From Dehalococcoidia bacterium (GTDB lineage: Bacteria > Chloroflexota > Dehalococcoidia > UBA2247 > RBG-13-53-26): a stretch of 45,653 nucleotides of DNA. The stretch covers positions 1 to 45,653 of the forward strand of contig JAUCPZ010000219.1 in the NCBI GenBank assembly GCA_030372995.1, written 5' to 3'. The translations under genes were made by a program, and so were the position numbers. This document shows, piece by piece, positions 8,733-17,059 of this stretch (its first letter is position 1; each line of letters starts with the position of its first letter). A model generated the notes under the pieces. It had not been told where the DNA came from, made no database searches, and was given only the letters and a program-made list of their open reading frames with translations.

Positions 8733-10289
8733 CTACTCGCCGCCGTTCGACGTGCCGCGCGGCGGCGTTTCGTCCTCTGGCAGGTCGAGCTGAAGCGATT
8801 CGTCCAGGCCCAGCAGAGCAGAGGACTCCGCGCCCGGGAGCTGTTCCACCTCCCGCAGCTTGCGCGCCATGGCCCGGGTGCGCACCTCCGTCTGATCGAT
8901 TGTGTTGGCGGCTGCACTGAGCTGCCTCTTGACCTTGGCCAGGACTTCCCCGAACTTGCCGAACTCAGTCTTCACCGCCGCAAGAACCATCCAGACCTCG
9001 TGGGACCTTCTTTCCAGGGCCAGCGTCTGGAACCCCATGCGCAGGCTGCTTAGTATGGCGGTGAGGGTTGTGGGGCCAGCCACTACCACACGGTATTTCC
9101 GTTGCAGCTCCTCCACCTGGCCCGGCTGGCGCAGCACTTCGGCATACAGGCCCTCCGTGGGGAGGAACATGATGGCGAAGTCAGTGGTCTTCGGGGGATC
9201 AATATACTTCTCGTTGATATCCTTGGCCGACGTCTGCACGGCGCGCAAGAGGGCGGCGACCGCCCGCTGTACTGCCTCGGGGTCACCAGCCTCCGAAGCA
9301 TCCAGAAGCCGCAGGTAGTCCTCTTGGGGAAACTTGGAGTCTATCGGCAGCCACACGCACGAGTCCGGCCTTTCGTCCGGCCCGGGCAGACGGACGGCAT
9401 ACTCGACCACATCACGGGAGTATTCGCGCACCTGCACGTTCCTGGCGTATTGCTCCGGCGTCAGCGTCTGCTCCAGGATAGCACCGAGCTGGACCTCAGC
9501 CCACGTTCCCCGGGCTTTCACGTTGCTGAGAACACGCTTGAGATCACCGACCCCTGCCGCCAGGCTCCTCATCTCCCCCAGCCCGCTCTGCACCGCTTCC
9601 AGCCGCTCACTTACGAGCTTGAACGATTCACCCAGCCGCCTCTCTAAGGTGCTCTGCAGCTTCTCGTCCACCGTCTGCCGCATCTGCTCCAGCTTCTTCT
9701 CGTTGCTCTCCTGAAGCTGGCGCATCTGGTTCTCCAAGGTGGTGCGCACCCCCTCCAGCCGGGACTCGTTCTTGTCCGTCATCTCTTTGAATTGTTTTCT
9801 CACCTGCTCCAGTTGCTCAGCCTGCGTCTTAGTCAACTCGCTCACCGTTTTGACCATGGACTCGGTGGCATTCTGCAGCTTCGCTTCGACCGTTTGCCGC
9901 ATCTCCTCCAGTTTCTTCTCATTGCCGTCCTGAAACTGCCGTATCTGAGTGTCGACCGTCGCGCGCACGTGATCCAATCTGGCTTCATTGGAGTCGGTCA
10001 GCGCCTTCAACTGCCGGGCGAACTGGTCAAGCTGGGCCGTCTGCGCACTGCCCATCTCGCCGATGGTCTTCACCAGAGCCTCTATCGAGGCTTTCTGACC
10101 GGCTGAGACTTCCTCGCGGAGATCCCTTGCCGCTCTCGCAGATTCCTCCCGTGCGTTCCGGAGGTCATCCCGGACCGTGGCCTCGAGCTGGCGGCTCTGA
10201 TCGCCCGGCTTTCTCATCAGGAGGGCGATCAGAAGCACAACCGCGATGATGGAAGCGACCAGCACCACCACCAGAATCACTGTTTCCAT
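8733..10289 (-). CDS. rmuC: DNA recombination protein RmuC
   Basis: 518 residues. The ATG at 10289 is preceded by AAGGGGG. An N-terminal membrane anchor (residues 3–25, ending LLMRK) is followed by about 190 residues of coiled coil and then the conserved RmuC nuclease-like domain (GTWAEVQLGAILEQ; later IDSKFPQEDYLRLL, MFLPTEGLYAEVL and GPTTLTAIL). RmuC limits inversions at short inverted repeats. The coiled coil contains two copies of a roughly 51-residue unit (89–139 and 161–212) with a period of 72 residues; both end in NEKKLE(E/Q)MRQTV. It lies upstream of, and on the same strand as, the AddAB-like pair, forming a DNA-repair block, although a gap of about 200 nt with its own −10 suggests separate transcription. 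Confidence 0.92.
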   Translation of the reverse strand: METVILVVVLVASIIAVVLLIALLMRKPGDQSRQLEATVRDDLRNAREESARAARDLREEVSAGQKASIEALVKTIGEMGSAQTAQLDQFARQLKALTDSNEARLDHVRATVDTQIRQFQDGNEKKLEEMRQTVEAKLQNATESMVKTVSELTKTQAEQLEQVRKQFKEMTDKNESRLEGVRTTLENQMRQLQESNEKKLEQMRQTVDEKLQSTLERRLGESFKLVSERLEAVQSGLGEMRSLAAGVGDLKRVLSNVKARGTWAEVQLGAILEQTLTPEQYARNVQVREYSRDVVEYAVRLPGPDERPDSCVWLPIDSKFPQEDYLRLLDASEAGDPEAVQRAVAALLRAVQTSAKDINEKYIDPPKTTDFAIMFLPTEGLYAEVLRQPGQVEELQRKYRVVVAGPTTLTAILSSLRMGFQTLALERRSHEVWMVLAAVKTEFGKFGEVLAKVKRQLSAAANTIDQTEVRTRAMARKLREVEQLPGAESSALLGLDESLQLDLPEDETPPRGTSNGGE

Positions 10290-10328
10290 GCCGCTAACCC
10301 CCTTCGCGTGTGATCCGATCAGGGTGTC

Positions 10329-10358
10329 ATTCTAGCACGGTCGTCTCTGGATGGTAAA
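10329..10358 (-). promoter_or_regulatory. Promoter for rmuC
   Basis: On the minus strand TTTACC – 18 nt – TAGAAT, with TG-C just before the −10 (extended −10). It lies about 40 nt upstream of the rmuC start. Confidence 0.5.
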
Positions 10359-10388
10359 CGGATGCCTGAATGAGCCTTTAAGCGTTTG

Positions 10389-10417
10389 TTGCCCCGCGGA
10401 CGCCGCCACAGTATCAT
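10389..10417 (+). promoter_or_regulatory. Promoter for the lipoprotein gene
   Basis: TTGCCC – 17 nt – TATCAT. The predicted transcript would start about 8 nt before the ATG at 10432, so the message may be almost leaderless, consistent with the lack of a ribosome-binding site. Confidence 0.5.
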
Positions 10418-10431
10418 ATTCGCCATAGACT

Positions 10432-10908
10432 ATGCGTGATCTAGTGCAGCGCAAGGGTGGGCTCATCGTCAAGCTGGCCCTCATGTGCCTGCTGGCCATC
10501 AGTTTCTTGCCCGCAGGCTGTAGCCAGGGGGGACTGGTTGAGGGCGAGGTCCGTTACAAGTACGTGACGGGAATGCAGGACCGCCGCTATTACATCATCG
10601 TCCGCAATGAGCCCGGGGATGGGCTGCCGTCCATCATTCTCGACAAGGAGGCTCCGGCAGAAGTCAGGCAGTGCTTCGCCCCGCAAGGCAACCTGATAGT
10701 AGACAACGCCACCGAAGATCAGATCGAGGTCTTCTACGACCGCCTGTACTACATGGTCACCCTCCACATCACTTCAGGAAGCCACTACTACAACCAGGCC
10801 TACCGCACTGAGCGCGACATATTCAACAGGATGGAGCTGGGCGCCAAGGTGAAGGTCGATACGGAAGCTTCCGACATCGGCCCCAGGATATTGCGCATCA
10901 TCGAGTGA
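10432..10908 (+). CDS. Small secreted lipoprotein, unknown function
   Basis: 158 residues. The N-terminus is a lipoprotein signal: basic RK, a hydrophobic core and a lipobox ending PAGC with the cysteine at residue 30. The mature part has no recognised domain. It is rich in beta-type segments with many tyrosines (RRYYIIV, VFYDRLYYMV, SHYYNQAYR) and ends GPRILRIIE. It is probably anchored on the outer face of the membrane. It is divergent from rmuC and about 300 nt before korA, with no evident functional link to either. The start is supported by the signal peptide rather than a ribosome-binding site. Confidence 0.75.
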   Translation: MRDLVQRKGGLIVKLALMCLLAISFLPAGCSQGGLVEGEVRYKYVTGMQDRRYYIIVRNEPGDGLPSIILDKEAPAEVRQCFAPQGNLIVDNATEDQIEVFYDRLYYMVTLHITSGSHYYNQAYRTERDIFNRMELGAKVKVDTEASDIGPRILRIIE

Positions 10909-11215
10909 GCGGCGGGGATCGACCGGCCTGCAGCCTCTCACCCCGGGGCGAAGTTCCGCTAGAGGGCGCATTCGGTGCTCTCACACAGTATTTAGAATCA
11001 GCATCTTGCTCGCATCGGTTCGAGCGCACATCTCCCCTGGCCTATTGCCTTGGGCTGCGCAGGAGTCTAATATGGCTGGAGAGCACTAGAGAACCGCCGC
11101 GCTCGGCATCCACCAGGGCTGGCCTTCAAATCCGCAACTGTAGTCTCTGCTACGGCGCCTGCAGTCAGCACCGCCGGGCACAGCAGCAACCCAGAGTGAA
11201 TTCGGGAGGTGGGTC
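10909..11215. other. Intergenic region upstream of korA
   Basis: No gene seen. It holds the korA promoter (11045–11073) and a leader of about 135 nt. The leader contains short inverted repeats such as GTAG/CTAC but no riboswitch class that can be recognised by eye. Confidence 0.5.
11045..11073 (+). promoter_or_regulatory. Promoter for korAB
   Basis: TTGCCT – 17 nt – TAATAT, good sigma-70-type spacing, on the korA strand and about 140 nt before its ATG. Confidence 0.55.
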
Positions 11216-12934
11216 ATGACAACAGAAATCAACATCATGATCGGCGGCGAGGCCGGCCAGGGAGTACAGGCTGCCGGCTCCATCATCGCCAAGGCGCTGG
11301 CGCGCCACGGACTGAGCGTCTTCGCTGATCAGGATTACGAGTCGAGAGTCCGCGGCGGCCACAATTTCTTCCGGGTACGCGCCAGCGACGGCGAAGTGGG
11401 CACCATCTCAGAGGATTTAGATGTCCTGCTGGCGTTGGATCAACAGAGCATCGACCTTCACCGCCGGGAGCTGTCCGCGTTCGGTGTCCTCATCTTCGAC
11501 TCAGATAGCGCACACGCTGCAGGCGATAGCACCGGCCTGCTGGGCCTGCCACTGGAGCGCCTTGCTGTGGAGAGCGCGAAAAGCAAACAGGCCGCCAACG
11601 TGGTGGCCATCGGCGCCGCCATGGCTCTGATCGGCTATGACAGCGCGGCGCTGAGGAATGTGCTGGTGGACCATTTCGGCACAGCAGAAACGGGCCAGGC
11701 CAATGCCCTGGCAGCCGCCCGTGGCTACGAAGCTGGGAAGACTGCCTTCAAAGGCAGGTTCGACAAACAGACTGGACCGGGCAGCCCACGGAAGAGAATG
11801 CTGCTCAATGGCAATGAAGCCGTCGCCCTCGGCGCTATAGCCGCTGGGTGCAAGTTCGTCTCGGCCTACCCCATGACCCCATCCACTCCCATCATGGAGT
11901 ACATGGCGGCCAAGGCCGATGATCTGGGTATCGTCGTGGTCCAGCCCGAAGATGAGATATCCGCCGTCAACATGATCATCGGCGCGGCGTTCGCCGGGGT
12001 CCGCTCCATGACGGCGACCTCGGGGGGCGGCTTCTGCCTGATGGTGGAAGGGCTGGGCCTGGCCGGGATGACGGAGACGCCCATCGTGGTAGTGGACGGC
12101 CAGCGCGCCGGCCCCGCCATCGGCCTCCCCACGAGAACAGAGCAGGGTGACCTCCGGTTCGTCATCCACGCTGCGCACGGCGACTTCCCCCGGGCCGTGC
12201 TGGCGCCGGCGAACGTGGAGGACGCCTTCTGGTTGACCGTGAAAGCCTTCAATCTCGCTGAGGAATACCAGATACCGGTGATCATCCTGACCGACCAGTA
12301 TCTGGCCAGTTCTTATGCCACAACTGAGAGGTTCGACCTCTCGCGGGTGCAAATCAGGCGCGGACAACTGCTGGATGAGAATGATCCGTCAAAGGCGGGG
12401 CGATACAGGAGGTACGAGATCACGGCTTCCGGCGTTTCGCCACGCGCGTTCCCCATGCAATCGGAGGCGCTTGTGGTAGCCGATTCCGACGAGCACGACG
12501 AAGAGGGACACCTGATCGAGGACGCCGCAACGCGGACAGCCATGATGCTGAAGCGGCAGCGCAAGATCGAAGGGCTCAGGAAGGAGATAGCCGGGCCAAG
12601 GACTCACGGCCCGCCTGGGGCGGACATCACGCTGATCGGCTGGGGCAGCAGCCTCGGTGCCCTCATCGAAGCCACCGACTCGGCCGTGCACCACGGCCTC
12701 AACATCAACATGATCCATTTCTCCGAGGTCTGGCCGTTTCCGGCGGAAGCTGCAGACGAGGCTCTGAGAGGAGCCAAGAAGACAGTCTCCGTGGAGAGCA
12801 ACGCCACCGCCCAATTTGCGCAATTGCTGCGCGCCGAGACTGGACATCAGGTCTCGGGATCCATCCTCAGGTTCGACGGCCGCCCGTTGACGCCAGCTTA
12901 CATCCTCGAACAACTTCGGAAGGAGGTGGCCTGA
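11216..12934 (+). CDS. korA: 2-oxoacid:ferredoxin oxidoreductase, fused gamma–alpha subunit
   Basis: 572 residues; GGAGGTG lies just before the ATG. Residues 1–180 are the gamma domain (MIGGEAGQGVQAAGSIIAKA, then SRVRGGHNFFRVR). From about residue 195 the alpha (pyrimidine-binding) domain follows, with GNEAVALGAIAAG, the hallmark YPMTPSTPIMEY, an EDEISAVNMIIGA helix and a TSGGG loop. With the beta subunit it oxidatively decarboxylates a 2-oxoacid to acyl-CoA, reducing ferredoxin; the reverse reaction fixes CO2. The fused gamma–alpha plus beta layout is that of two-subunit 2-oxoglutarate or 2-oxoacid enzymes; the substrate cannot be fixed from sequence. The gap to korB is 2 nt. Confidence 0.9.
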   Translation: MTTEINIMIGGEAGQGVQAAGSIIAKALARHGLSVFADQDYESRVRGGHNFFRVRASDGEVGTISEDLDVLLALDQQSIDLHRRELSAFGVLIFDSDSAHAAGDSTGLLGLPLERLAVESAKSKQAANVVAIGAAMALIGYDSAALRNVLVDHFGTAETGQANALAAARGYEAGKTAFKGRFDKQTGPGSPRKRMLLNGNEAVALGAIAAGCKFVSAYPMTPSTPIMEYMAAKADDLGIVVVQPEDEISAVNMIIGAAFAGVRSMTATSGGGFCLMVEGLGLAGMTETPIVVVDGQRAGPAIGLPTRTEQGDLRFVIHAAHGDFPRAVLAPANVEDAFWLTVKAFNLAEEYQIPVIILTDQYLASSYATTERFDLSRVQIRRGQLLDENDPSKAGRYRRYEITASGVSPRAFPMQSEALVVADSDEHDEEGHLIEDAATRTAMMLKRQRKIEGLRKEIAGPRTHGPPGADITLIGWGSSLGALIEATDSAVHHGLNINMIHFSEVWPFPAEAADEALRGAKKTVSVESNATAQFAQLLRAETGHQVSGSILRFDGRPLTPAYILEQLRKEVA

Positions 12935-12936
12935 TC

Positions 12937-13788
12937 ATGGTGCAGATTGCTGACTACGCCGGAGGCCAGCCGGCCTGGTGCCCGGGCTGCGGCAACTTCG
13001 GCATCCTCAACGCACTGAAGCGGGCCCTTGTGGAGTTGGCCCTTGAACCCCACAAGGTATTGATGGTCTCCGGCATCGGCCAGGCCGGGAAGCTGCCGCA
13101 CTACACTAAGGGCAACGTACTCAACGTCCTCCACGGCCGCACCCTCCCCGCCGCCTCCGGAGCCAAGATCGCCAACCCCGGACTGACCGTCATCGCCATC
13201 GGGGGCGACGGCGACGGCTACGGAGAGGGTGGAAACCACTTCATTCACTCCGTGCGGCGCAACCACGACATCACCTACCTCGTTCATAACAATCAGGTCT
13301 ACGCCCTCACCAAGGGCCAGACTTCACCCACCAGCGACGCGGGATTCATCACCAAGACGACGCCGCACGGCGCCCCGGCGCCGCTCAACGCTCTCGCGGT
13401 AGCCATAGCCGCCGGAGGCACCTTCGTGGCCCGCGGCTTCGCCGGAGATCAGGACCACCTGACCGCCCTAATCAAGAGCGGCATCCGCCACCGCGGGTTC
13501 GCCCTCATCGATATCCTTCAGCCATGCGTTTCCTTCAACCACCGGAACACGTTCGCCTGGTACAAGGAGCGGGTCTACAGGCTGGAAGGAACCGGTCACG
13601 ATCCGCGGGACCGGACGGCTGCCATGGCGAAAGCTCAGGAGTGGGGCGAAAGGATACCGATCGGCATCATCTACCAGCAGGAAAGGCCGGTGTTCGAAGA
13701 TCAGTTGCCGGTTCTGGCAAGAGGGGCACTGGTCAGACAACTTATGGAGCCCGCAAAGATGGCGGCTCTGCTGAACGAGTTCATGTAG
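12937..13788 (+). CDS. korB: 2-oxoacid:ferredoxin oxidoreductase beta subunit
   Basis: 283 residues. A strong AGGAGGTGG site inside the end of korA precedes the ATG, so the two are co-translated. The protein carries the Fe-S/TPP signature WCPGCGNFGI (Cys15, Cys18), the TPP–Mg motif IGGDGDGYGEGGNHF followed by NNQVYALTKGQ, and a further cysteine at LQPCVSFN. These are the expected ligands for one 4Fe-4S cluster and thiamine diphosphate. No separate delta (two-cluster ferredoxin) gene is adjacent, so electrons probably pass directly to a soluble ferredoxin. The end is convergent with gmk, with 54 nt between them and no hairpin. Confidence 0.92.
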   Translation: MVQIADYAGGQPAWCPGCGNFGILNALKRALVELALEPHKVLMVSGIGQAGKLPHYTKGNVLNVLHGRTLPAASGAKIANPGLTVIAIGGDGDGYGEGGNHFIHSVRRNHDITYLVHNNQVYALTKGQTSPTSDAGFITKTTPHGAPAPLNALAVAIAAGGTFVARGFAGDQDHLTALIKSGIRHRGFALIDILQPCVSFNHRNTFAWYKERVYRLEGTGHDPRDRTAAMAKAQEWGERIPIGIIYQQERPVFEDQLPVLARGALVRQLMEPAKMAALLNEFM

Positions 13789-13842
13789 GAGGGCAGGCCC
13801 GGAACACCCTTATGACACGGCGGAGCAGGCAGCGAGCCGCGC

Positions 13843-14433
13843 TCACTTGAACTGGGCGATGCGCGGGTTGACCCGGCATTTCTCTGCGGTGACGATGGCC
13901 TTGATCTGCTCCACCGCCGCATCGAGCTCGCCCTCGCGGTTCACCACCACGTAGTCGAAGATAAGCATGCTCCGCAGCTCTTCATTTACTTTGCCCAAAC
14001 GTACCTTCAGGTCGGTGTCAGACTCGGTCTTCCGCTGCCTCAGCCTCCGTTCGTACTCCTCCAGAGACGGAAGAGTCAGGAAAACGAGGACGGCCCCTGG
14101 AACCAGGTTTCTGATAGTGGCGGCTCCCTGGACATCGATCTTCAAGACAACGTCTTTCCCTGCGTCCAGCGCCTGCTTCACTTCGTGCTTGGGCACTCCA
14201 TACCAGTATCCGTAGACCTTGGCCGACTCGATGAGGTCCCCGCGCTGCAGCATCTCCTGAAACTCGGATTCGGACACAAAGCTGTACTCCACACCGTCCT
14301 TCTCCCCGCTCCGCGGCGGGCGCGTCGTCGAAGTCACAACGTAGTGGAAGGGGATACCCAGCTCTTTCATTCGGCTCAGCAGGGCGTCCTTGCCTGCGCC
14401 GGAAGGGCCTGACAAGACGATCAGCAGAGGCAT
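13843..14433 (-). CDS. gmk: Guanylate kinase
   Basis: 196 residues, usual length. It phosphorylates GMP to GDP with ATP. The P-loop is LSGPSGAGKD (residues 7–16), followed by the GMP-binding segment TSTTRPPRSGEKDGVEYSFV and the conserved KIDVQGA motif. The start is 5 nt after the DUF370/RemA stop. The RemA–Gmk order is a widely conserved bacterial pair. It is the last gene of the minus-strand biosynthetic block. Confidence 0.95.
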   Translation of the reverse strand: MPLLIVLSGPSGAGKDALLSRMKELGIPFHYVVTSTTRPPRSGEKDGVEYSFVSESEFQEMLQRGDLIESAKVYGYWYGVPKHEVKQALDAGKDVVLKIDVQGAATIRNLVPGAVLVFLTLPSLEEYERRLRQRKTESDTDLKVRLGKVNEELRSMLIFDYVVVNREGELDAAVEQIKAIVTAEKCRVNPRIAQFK

Positions 14434-14438
14434 CGGAC

Positions 14439-14729
14439 CTACTCCGCCTGCTCCGCCTCTTCGAACTGTCCTTTGAGCCCCGACTTCCGCATGCTGATGA
14501 CTCTTCCGGCAATCGTCTCAGGAGTAATGGCCGCCAGCACGATATGGCCGTTGTCCATGATGAGAACAGCCTTGGTTCTTCGTCCGTTGGTCATGTCGAT
14601 GACATGCCCCTTGCCCTTGGCATCATGAATGAGGCGCTTCGAGGGCGCCGAATTGGGCGAGATAATGGCAATCACCTTGTCTATTGCCGCCATGTTGCTG
14701 AAACCGAGGTGTATCAGCTCAGTAGTCAT
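14439..14729 (-). CDS. remA: RemA/DUF370-family DNA-binding regulator
   Basis: 96 residues. The family core is seen in LIHLGFSNM, VIAIISPNSAPSKRLI and the ATYG-like TNGRRTKAVLIMDNGHIVLAAITPETIAGR. In Bacillus, RemA binds DNA as a multimer and activates matrix and osmoprotection genes; the role outside Firmicutes is largely unknown. It lies 12 nt after aroA and 5 nt before gmk. The gmk linkage is typical; the coupling to aroA–tyrA is less so. The tail (FEEAEQAE) is slightly longer than in the usual members of roughly 80–90 residues. Confidence 0.88.
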   Translation of the reverse strand: MTTELIHLGFSNMAAIDKVIAIISPNSAPSKRLIHDAKGKGHVIDMTNGRRTKAVLIMDNGHIVLAAITPETIAGRVISMRKSGLKGQFEEAEQAE

Positions 14730-14741
14730 TTCCCTCCTCCA

Positions 14742-16055
14742 TCAGCAAAGCTGACTGCTGACCAGTCTGTCGAAATCCTGCCAGAAACCGGGATACGAGA
14801 CTTCCACCGCCTCAGCACCCTCAATCAGCGTTTCGCCATCCGCGACGGCGCCGGCTACCCCCAATGCCATGGCCATCCGGTGATCGCCATGGCTGGAGCA
14901 CCTTGCGCCGCGCAGCTCCCCACCTCCCCTAATGATAATGCCATCAGGCAATTCCTGAACATCTGCCCCCATCTTGGAAAGCTCCGCCACCAGGAAAGCG
15001 ATGCGGTCCGTCTCCTTGACCCGCAGCTCTGAAGCGTCCTTGATGACTGTCGTGCCTTTGGCCAGGCAGGCCGCCACTGCCAGAACAGGCACCTCGTCGA
15101 TCAATCGCGGGATCAGCTCCCCTCCTATGTCAGTGGCGGTCAACTCGCTCGATTCAACCACCAGGTCGGCCACCGGCTCGTTGTTGAAAACCCGCTCGTT
15201 CTCCACTCTCAGCCGGGCCCCCATCCTCAGCAGGACATCAATGATACCCGTTCGGGTGGGGTTGACGCCAGTCGCCCTGACTTCCACCCTGGCGTTCCGG
15301 TGAAGAGCCCCCAGGACCAGCCAGTAGGCCGCGGAGCTGATGTCGCCCGGCACCCGGACATCGATCGCCTTCGGCGGTCCCGCGGGGGGCATCAGCGTAA
15401 CCACCGCCCCTTCGACCGTGACCTTCACCCCCATGGCCTGAAGCATTCTCTCCGTATGATCGCGGGACACCGCAGGCTCTCGGACCACCGTCCTTCCCTT
15501 CTGTTGGCTGAAGAGGCCGGCGATCAGCATCGCCGACTTGATCTGAGCGCTGGCGACCGGCAGTGTGTAGTCCAGGCCGTGCAGCTCCTGCCCCTTGATG
15601 GCCAGAGGCGCCAGCGTGTCGCGGTTCCTTCCATAGATCCTGCCGCCCATCAGGCGCAGCGGGTGTATCACCCGGCCCATCGGGCGGGAACGGAGCGAAG
15701 CGTCGCCGGTGATCACTGCGAAGAAGCCCTGCCCTGCCAGGAGCCCTGTCAGCAGCCGCATCGTCGTAGCGCTGTTGCCGGCATCGAGGACCGTGTCCGG
15801 CTCACTGAATCCCCTCGCCCCTACTCCCTGCACTTCGATGGTCGGCGGACTAGCCGCGATGGGGGTGATCTTCACCCCCAGGGCACGCAGACAGGACAGC
15901 GTAGAAGCGCAATCAGCGCCGGGTGCATAGTTAGTTACCTTCGCCGTGCCCTCGGCCAGGCTGTTCAGAATGGCGGCCCGGTGTGAGATCGACTTGTCCC
16001 CCGGGGGTGTCACCTCGCCCCTGACTGAAGGTGGCCGCCTAACTCTTCTTTCCAT
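14742..16055 (-). CDS. aroA: 3-phosphoshikimate 1-carboxyvinyltransferase (EPSP synthase)
   Basis: 437 residues from the ATG at 16055, with GAGG just upstream inside the end of tyrA; the frame is open further upstream. It joins PEP to shikimate-3-phosphate, step six of the shikimate pathway. Key segments: PPGDKSISHRAAIL (residues 17–30, the S3P/PEP-binding lysine), AGNSATTMRLLTGLLAG, ITGDASLRSRPMGR, the SAQIKSAML loop, DEVPVLAVAACLAKG and the closing DHRMAMALGVAG. Its start overlaps tyrA by 17 nt, so the two are co-translated. The TGDASL loop has Ala where glyphosate-sensitive enzymes often have a comparable small residue; nothing marks it as unusual. Confidence 0.95.
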   Translation of the reverse strand: MERRVRRPPSVRGEVTPPGDKSISHRAAILNSLAEGTAKVTNYAPGADCASTLSCLRALGVKITPIAASPPTIEVQGVGARGFSEPDTVLDAGNSATTMRLLTGLLAGQGFFAVITGDASLRSRPMGRVIHPLRLMGGRIYGRNRDTLAPLAIKGQELHGLDYTLPVASAQIKSAMLIAGLFSQQKGRTVVREPAVSRDHTERMLQAMGVKVTVEGAVVTLMPPAGPPKAIDVRVPGDISSAAYWLVLGALHRNARVEVRATGVNPTRTGIIDVLLRMGARLRVENERVFNNEPVADLVVESSELTATDIGGELIPRLIDEVPVLAVAACLAKGTTVIKDASELRVKETDRIAFLVAELSKMGADVQELPDGIIIRGGGELRGARCSSHGDHRMAMALGVAGAVADGETLIEGAEAVEVSYPGFWQDFDRLVSSQLC

Positions 16056-16911
16056 GTTCCTCAATCCAGGCGGTCCGCGCCTGCCGGGCTTTCTCAAAGG
16101 CCTCTTCCAGGCTCACGTCACGCTCAGCCACGAGACGGCGGAACCTTTCCAGTTCCCTAGCGAATTCATCGATCCACGCAATGATGTTGGACCTGTTGGT
16201 GAAGCATATGTCACGGTTCATCCGCGGGTGCTGAGAGGCGAGACGGGTCGCACTCTGATAGCCCGTCGCCGCCAGCGCGGACATCTTGGACCACTGTGGG
16301 CTCTGAGTAGTCGCCATCACCAGGGCTGAGGCCAGGATGAGAGGCAAGTGGCTGATTCCGGCCACCAGCCAGTCGTGTTCCGCTGCGTCCAGCAGAACGT
16401 GGCGAGCGCCGATCCTGTGGGCTAGGTCAATGACCTCTGCCATCGCAGCCTCAGACGCATTCCGCCCGGGAACAACGCAGTAAGTGCAGCCTTTGAAGAG
16501 ATCACCATCGGCCGCTTCAATTCCCGAGAGCTCTTTGCCCGCCATGGGATGCCCACCTACGAAGCTGACGTTCTGCGGCAGACTCTCCTCGGCCCACCTC
16601 ATGACGTCCACTTTCGTGCTGGCCACATCAGTGACGGCACAGCCATCCGGCAGGTGCGGACCGATCTGGGGCAAGATCTCCTTGATGGACATGGTGGGAG
16701 TAGCCAGCACGACCAGATCGGCGTTGCCTACGGCCGAGGGAAGTGATCCCTCCACCCGGTCAATTGCTCCCATCTGCCGCGCCCGTTCCGCAGTCTCCAT
16801 CCGGCGGGCATAGCCCACCAGCTCCACTGCTTCGGGCCCGGCCTTCTTGAGAGCCAAGCCTATCGAGCCGCCAATGAGACCCAGTCCGATGATTGTGATG
16901 CGTCTAGCCAT
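16039..16911 (-). CDS. tyrA: Prephenate dehydrogenase
   Basis: 290 residues. It converts prephenate to 4-hydroxyphenylpyruvate with NAD(P). The N-terminal Rossmann motif is IIGLGLIGGSIG (residues 7–18). The catalytic region follows in DVASTKVDVM, GGHPMAGKELSGIEAA and the DAAEHDWLVAGISHLP helix carrying the substrate-binding histidines. GGAG precedes the ATG. There is no C-terminal ACT domain, so feedback by tyrosine through ACT is not expected. The overlap with aroA supports an aromatic operon. Confidence 0.93.
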   Translation of the reverse strand: MARRITIIGLGLIGGSIGLALKKAGPEAVELVGYARRMETAERARQMGAIDRVEGSLPSAVGNADLVVLATPTMSIKEILPQIGPHLPDGCAVTDVASTKVDVMRWAEESLPQNVSFVGGHPMAGKELSGIEAADGDLFKGCTYCVVPGRNASEAAMAEVIDLAHRIGARHVLLDAAEHDWLVAGISHLPLILASALVMATTQSPQWSKMSALAATGYQSATRLASQHPRMNRDICFTNRSNIIAWIDEFARELERFRRLVAERDVSLEEAFEKARQARTAWIEEHGKKS

Positions 16912-16947
16912 CGATGACTCCGCCGGACATGCTTGAGACTCTCTGAC

Positions 16948-16962
16948 GCCGGATCGTCCGGC
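16948..16962 (-). terminator. Hairpins between lysC and tyrA
   Basis: GCCGGA–TCG–TCCGGC (6 bp). A second 6-bp inverted repeat, GATGCC/GGCATC, lies at 16981–17000. The 148-nt gap after lysC may end or attenuate its transcript before tyrA. There is no T tract. Confidence 0.3.
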
Positions 16963-17059
16963 AGGGACAACCCTTGACTGGATGCCACCGGACCGGCATC
17001 ACAGGGTCTTCCCCCGGACACCATGCGAGAACGGGGCAATTTATCTGAGATCGGGGCGC

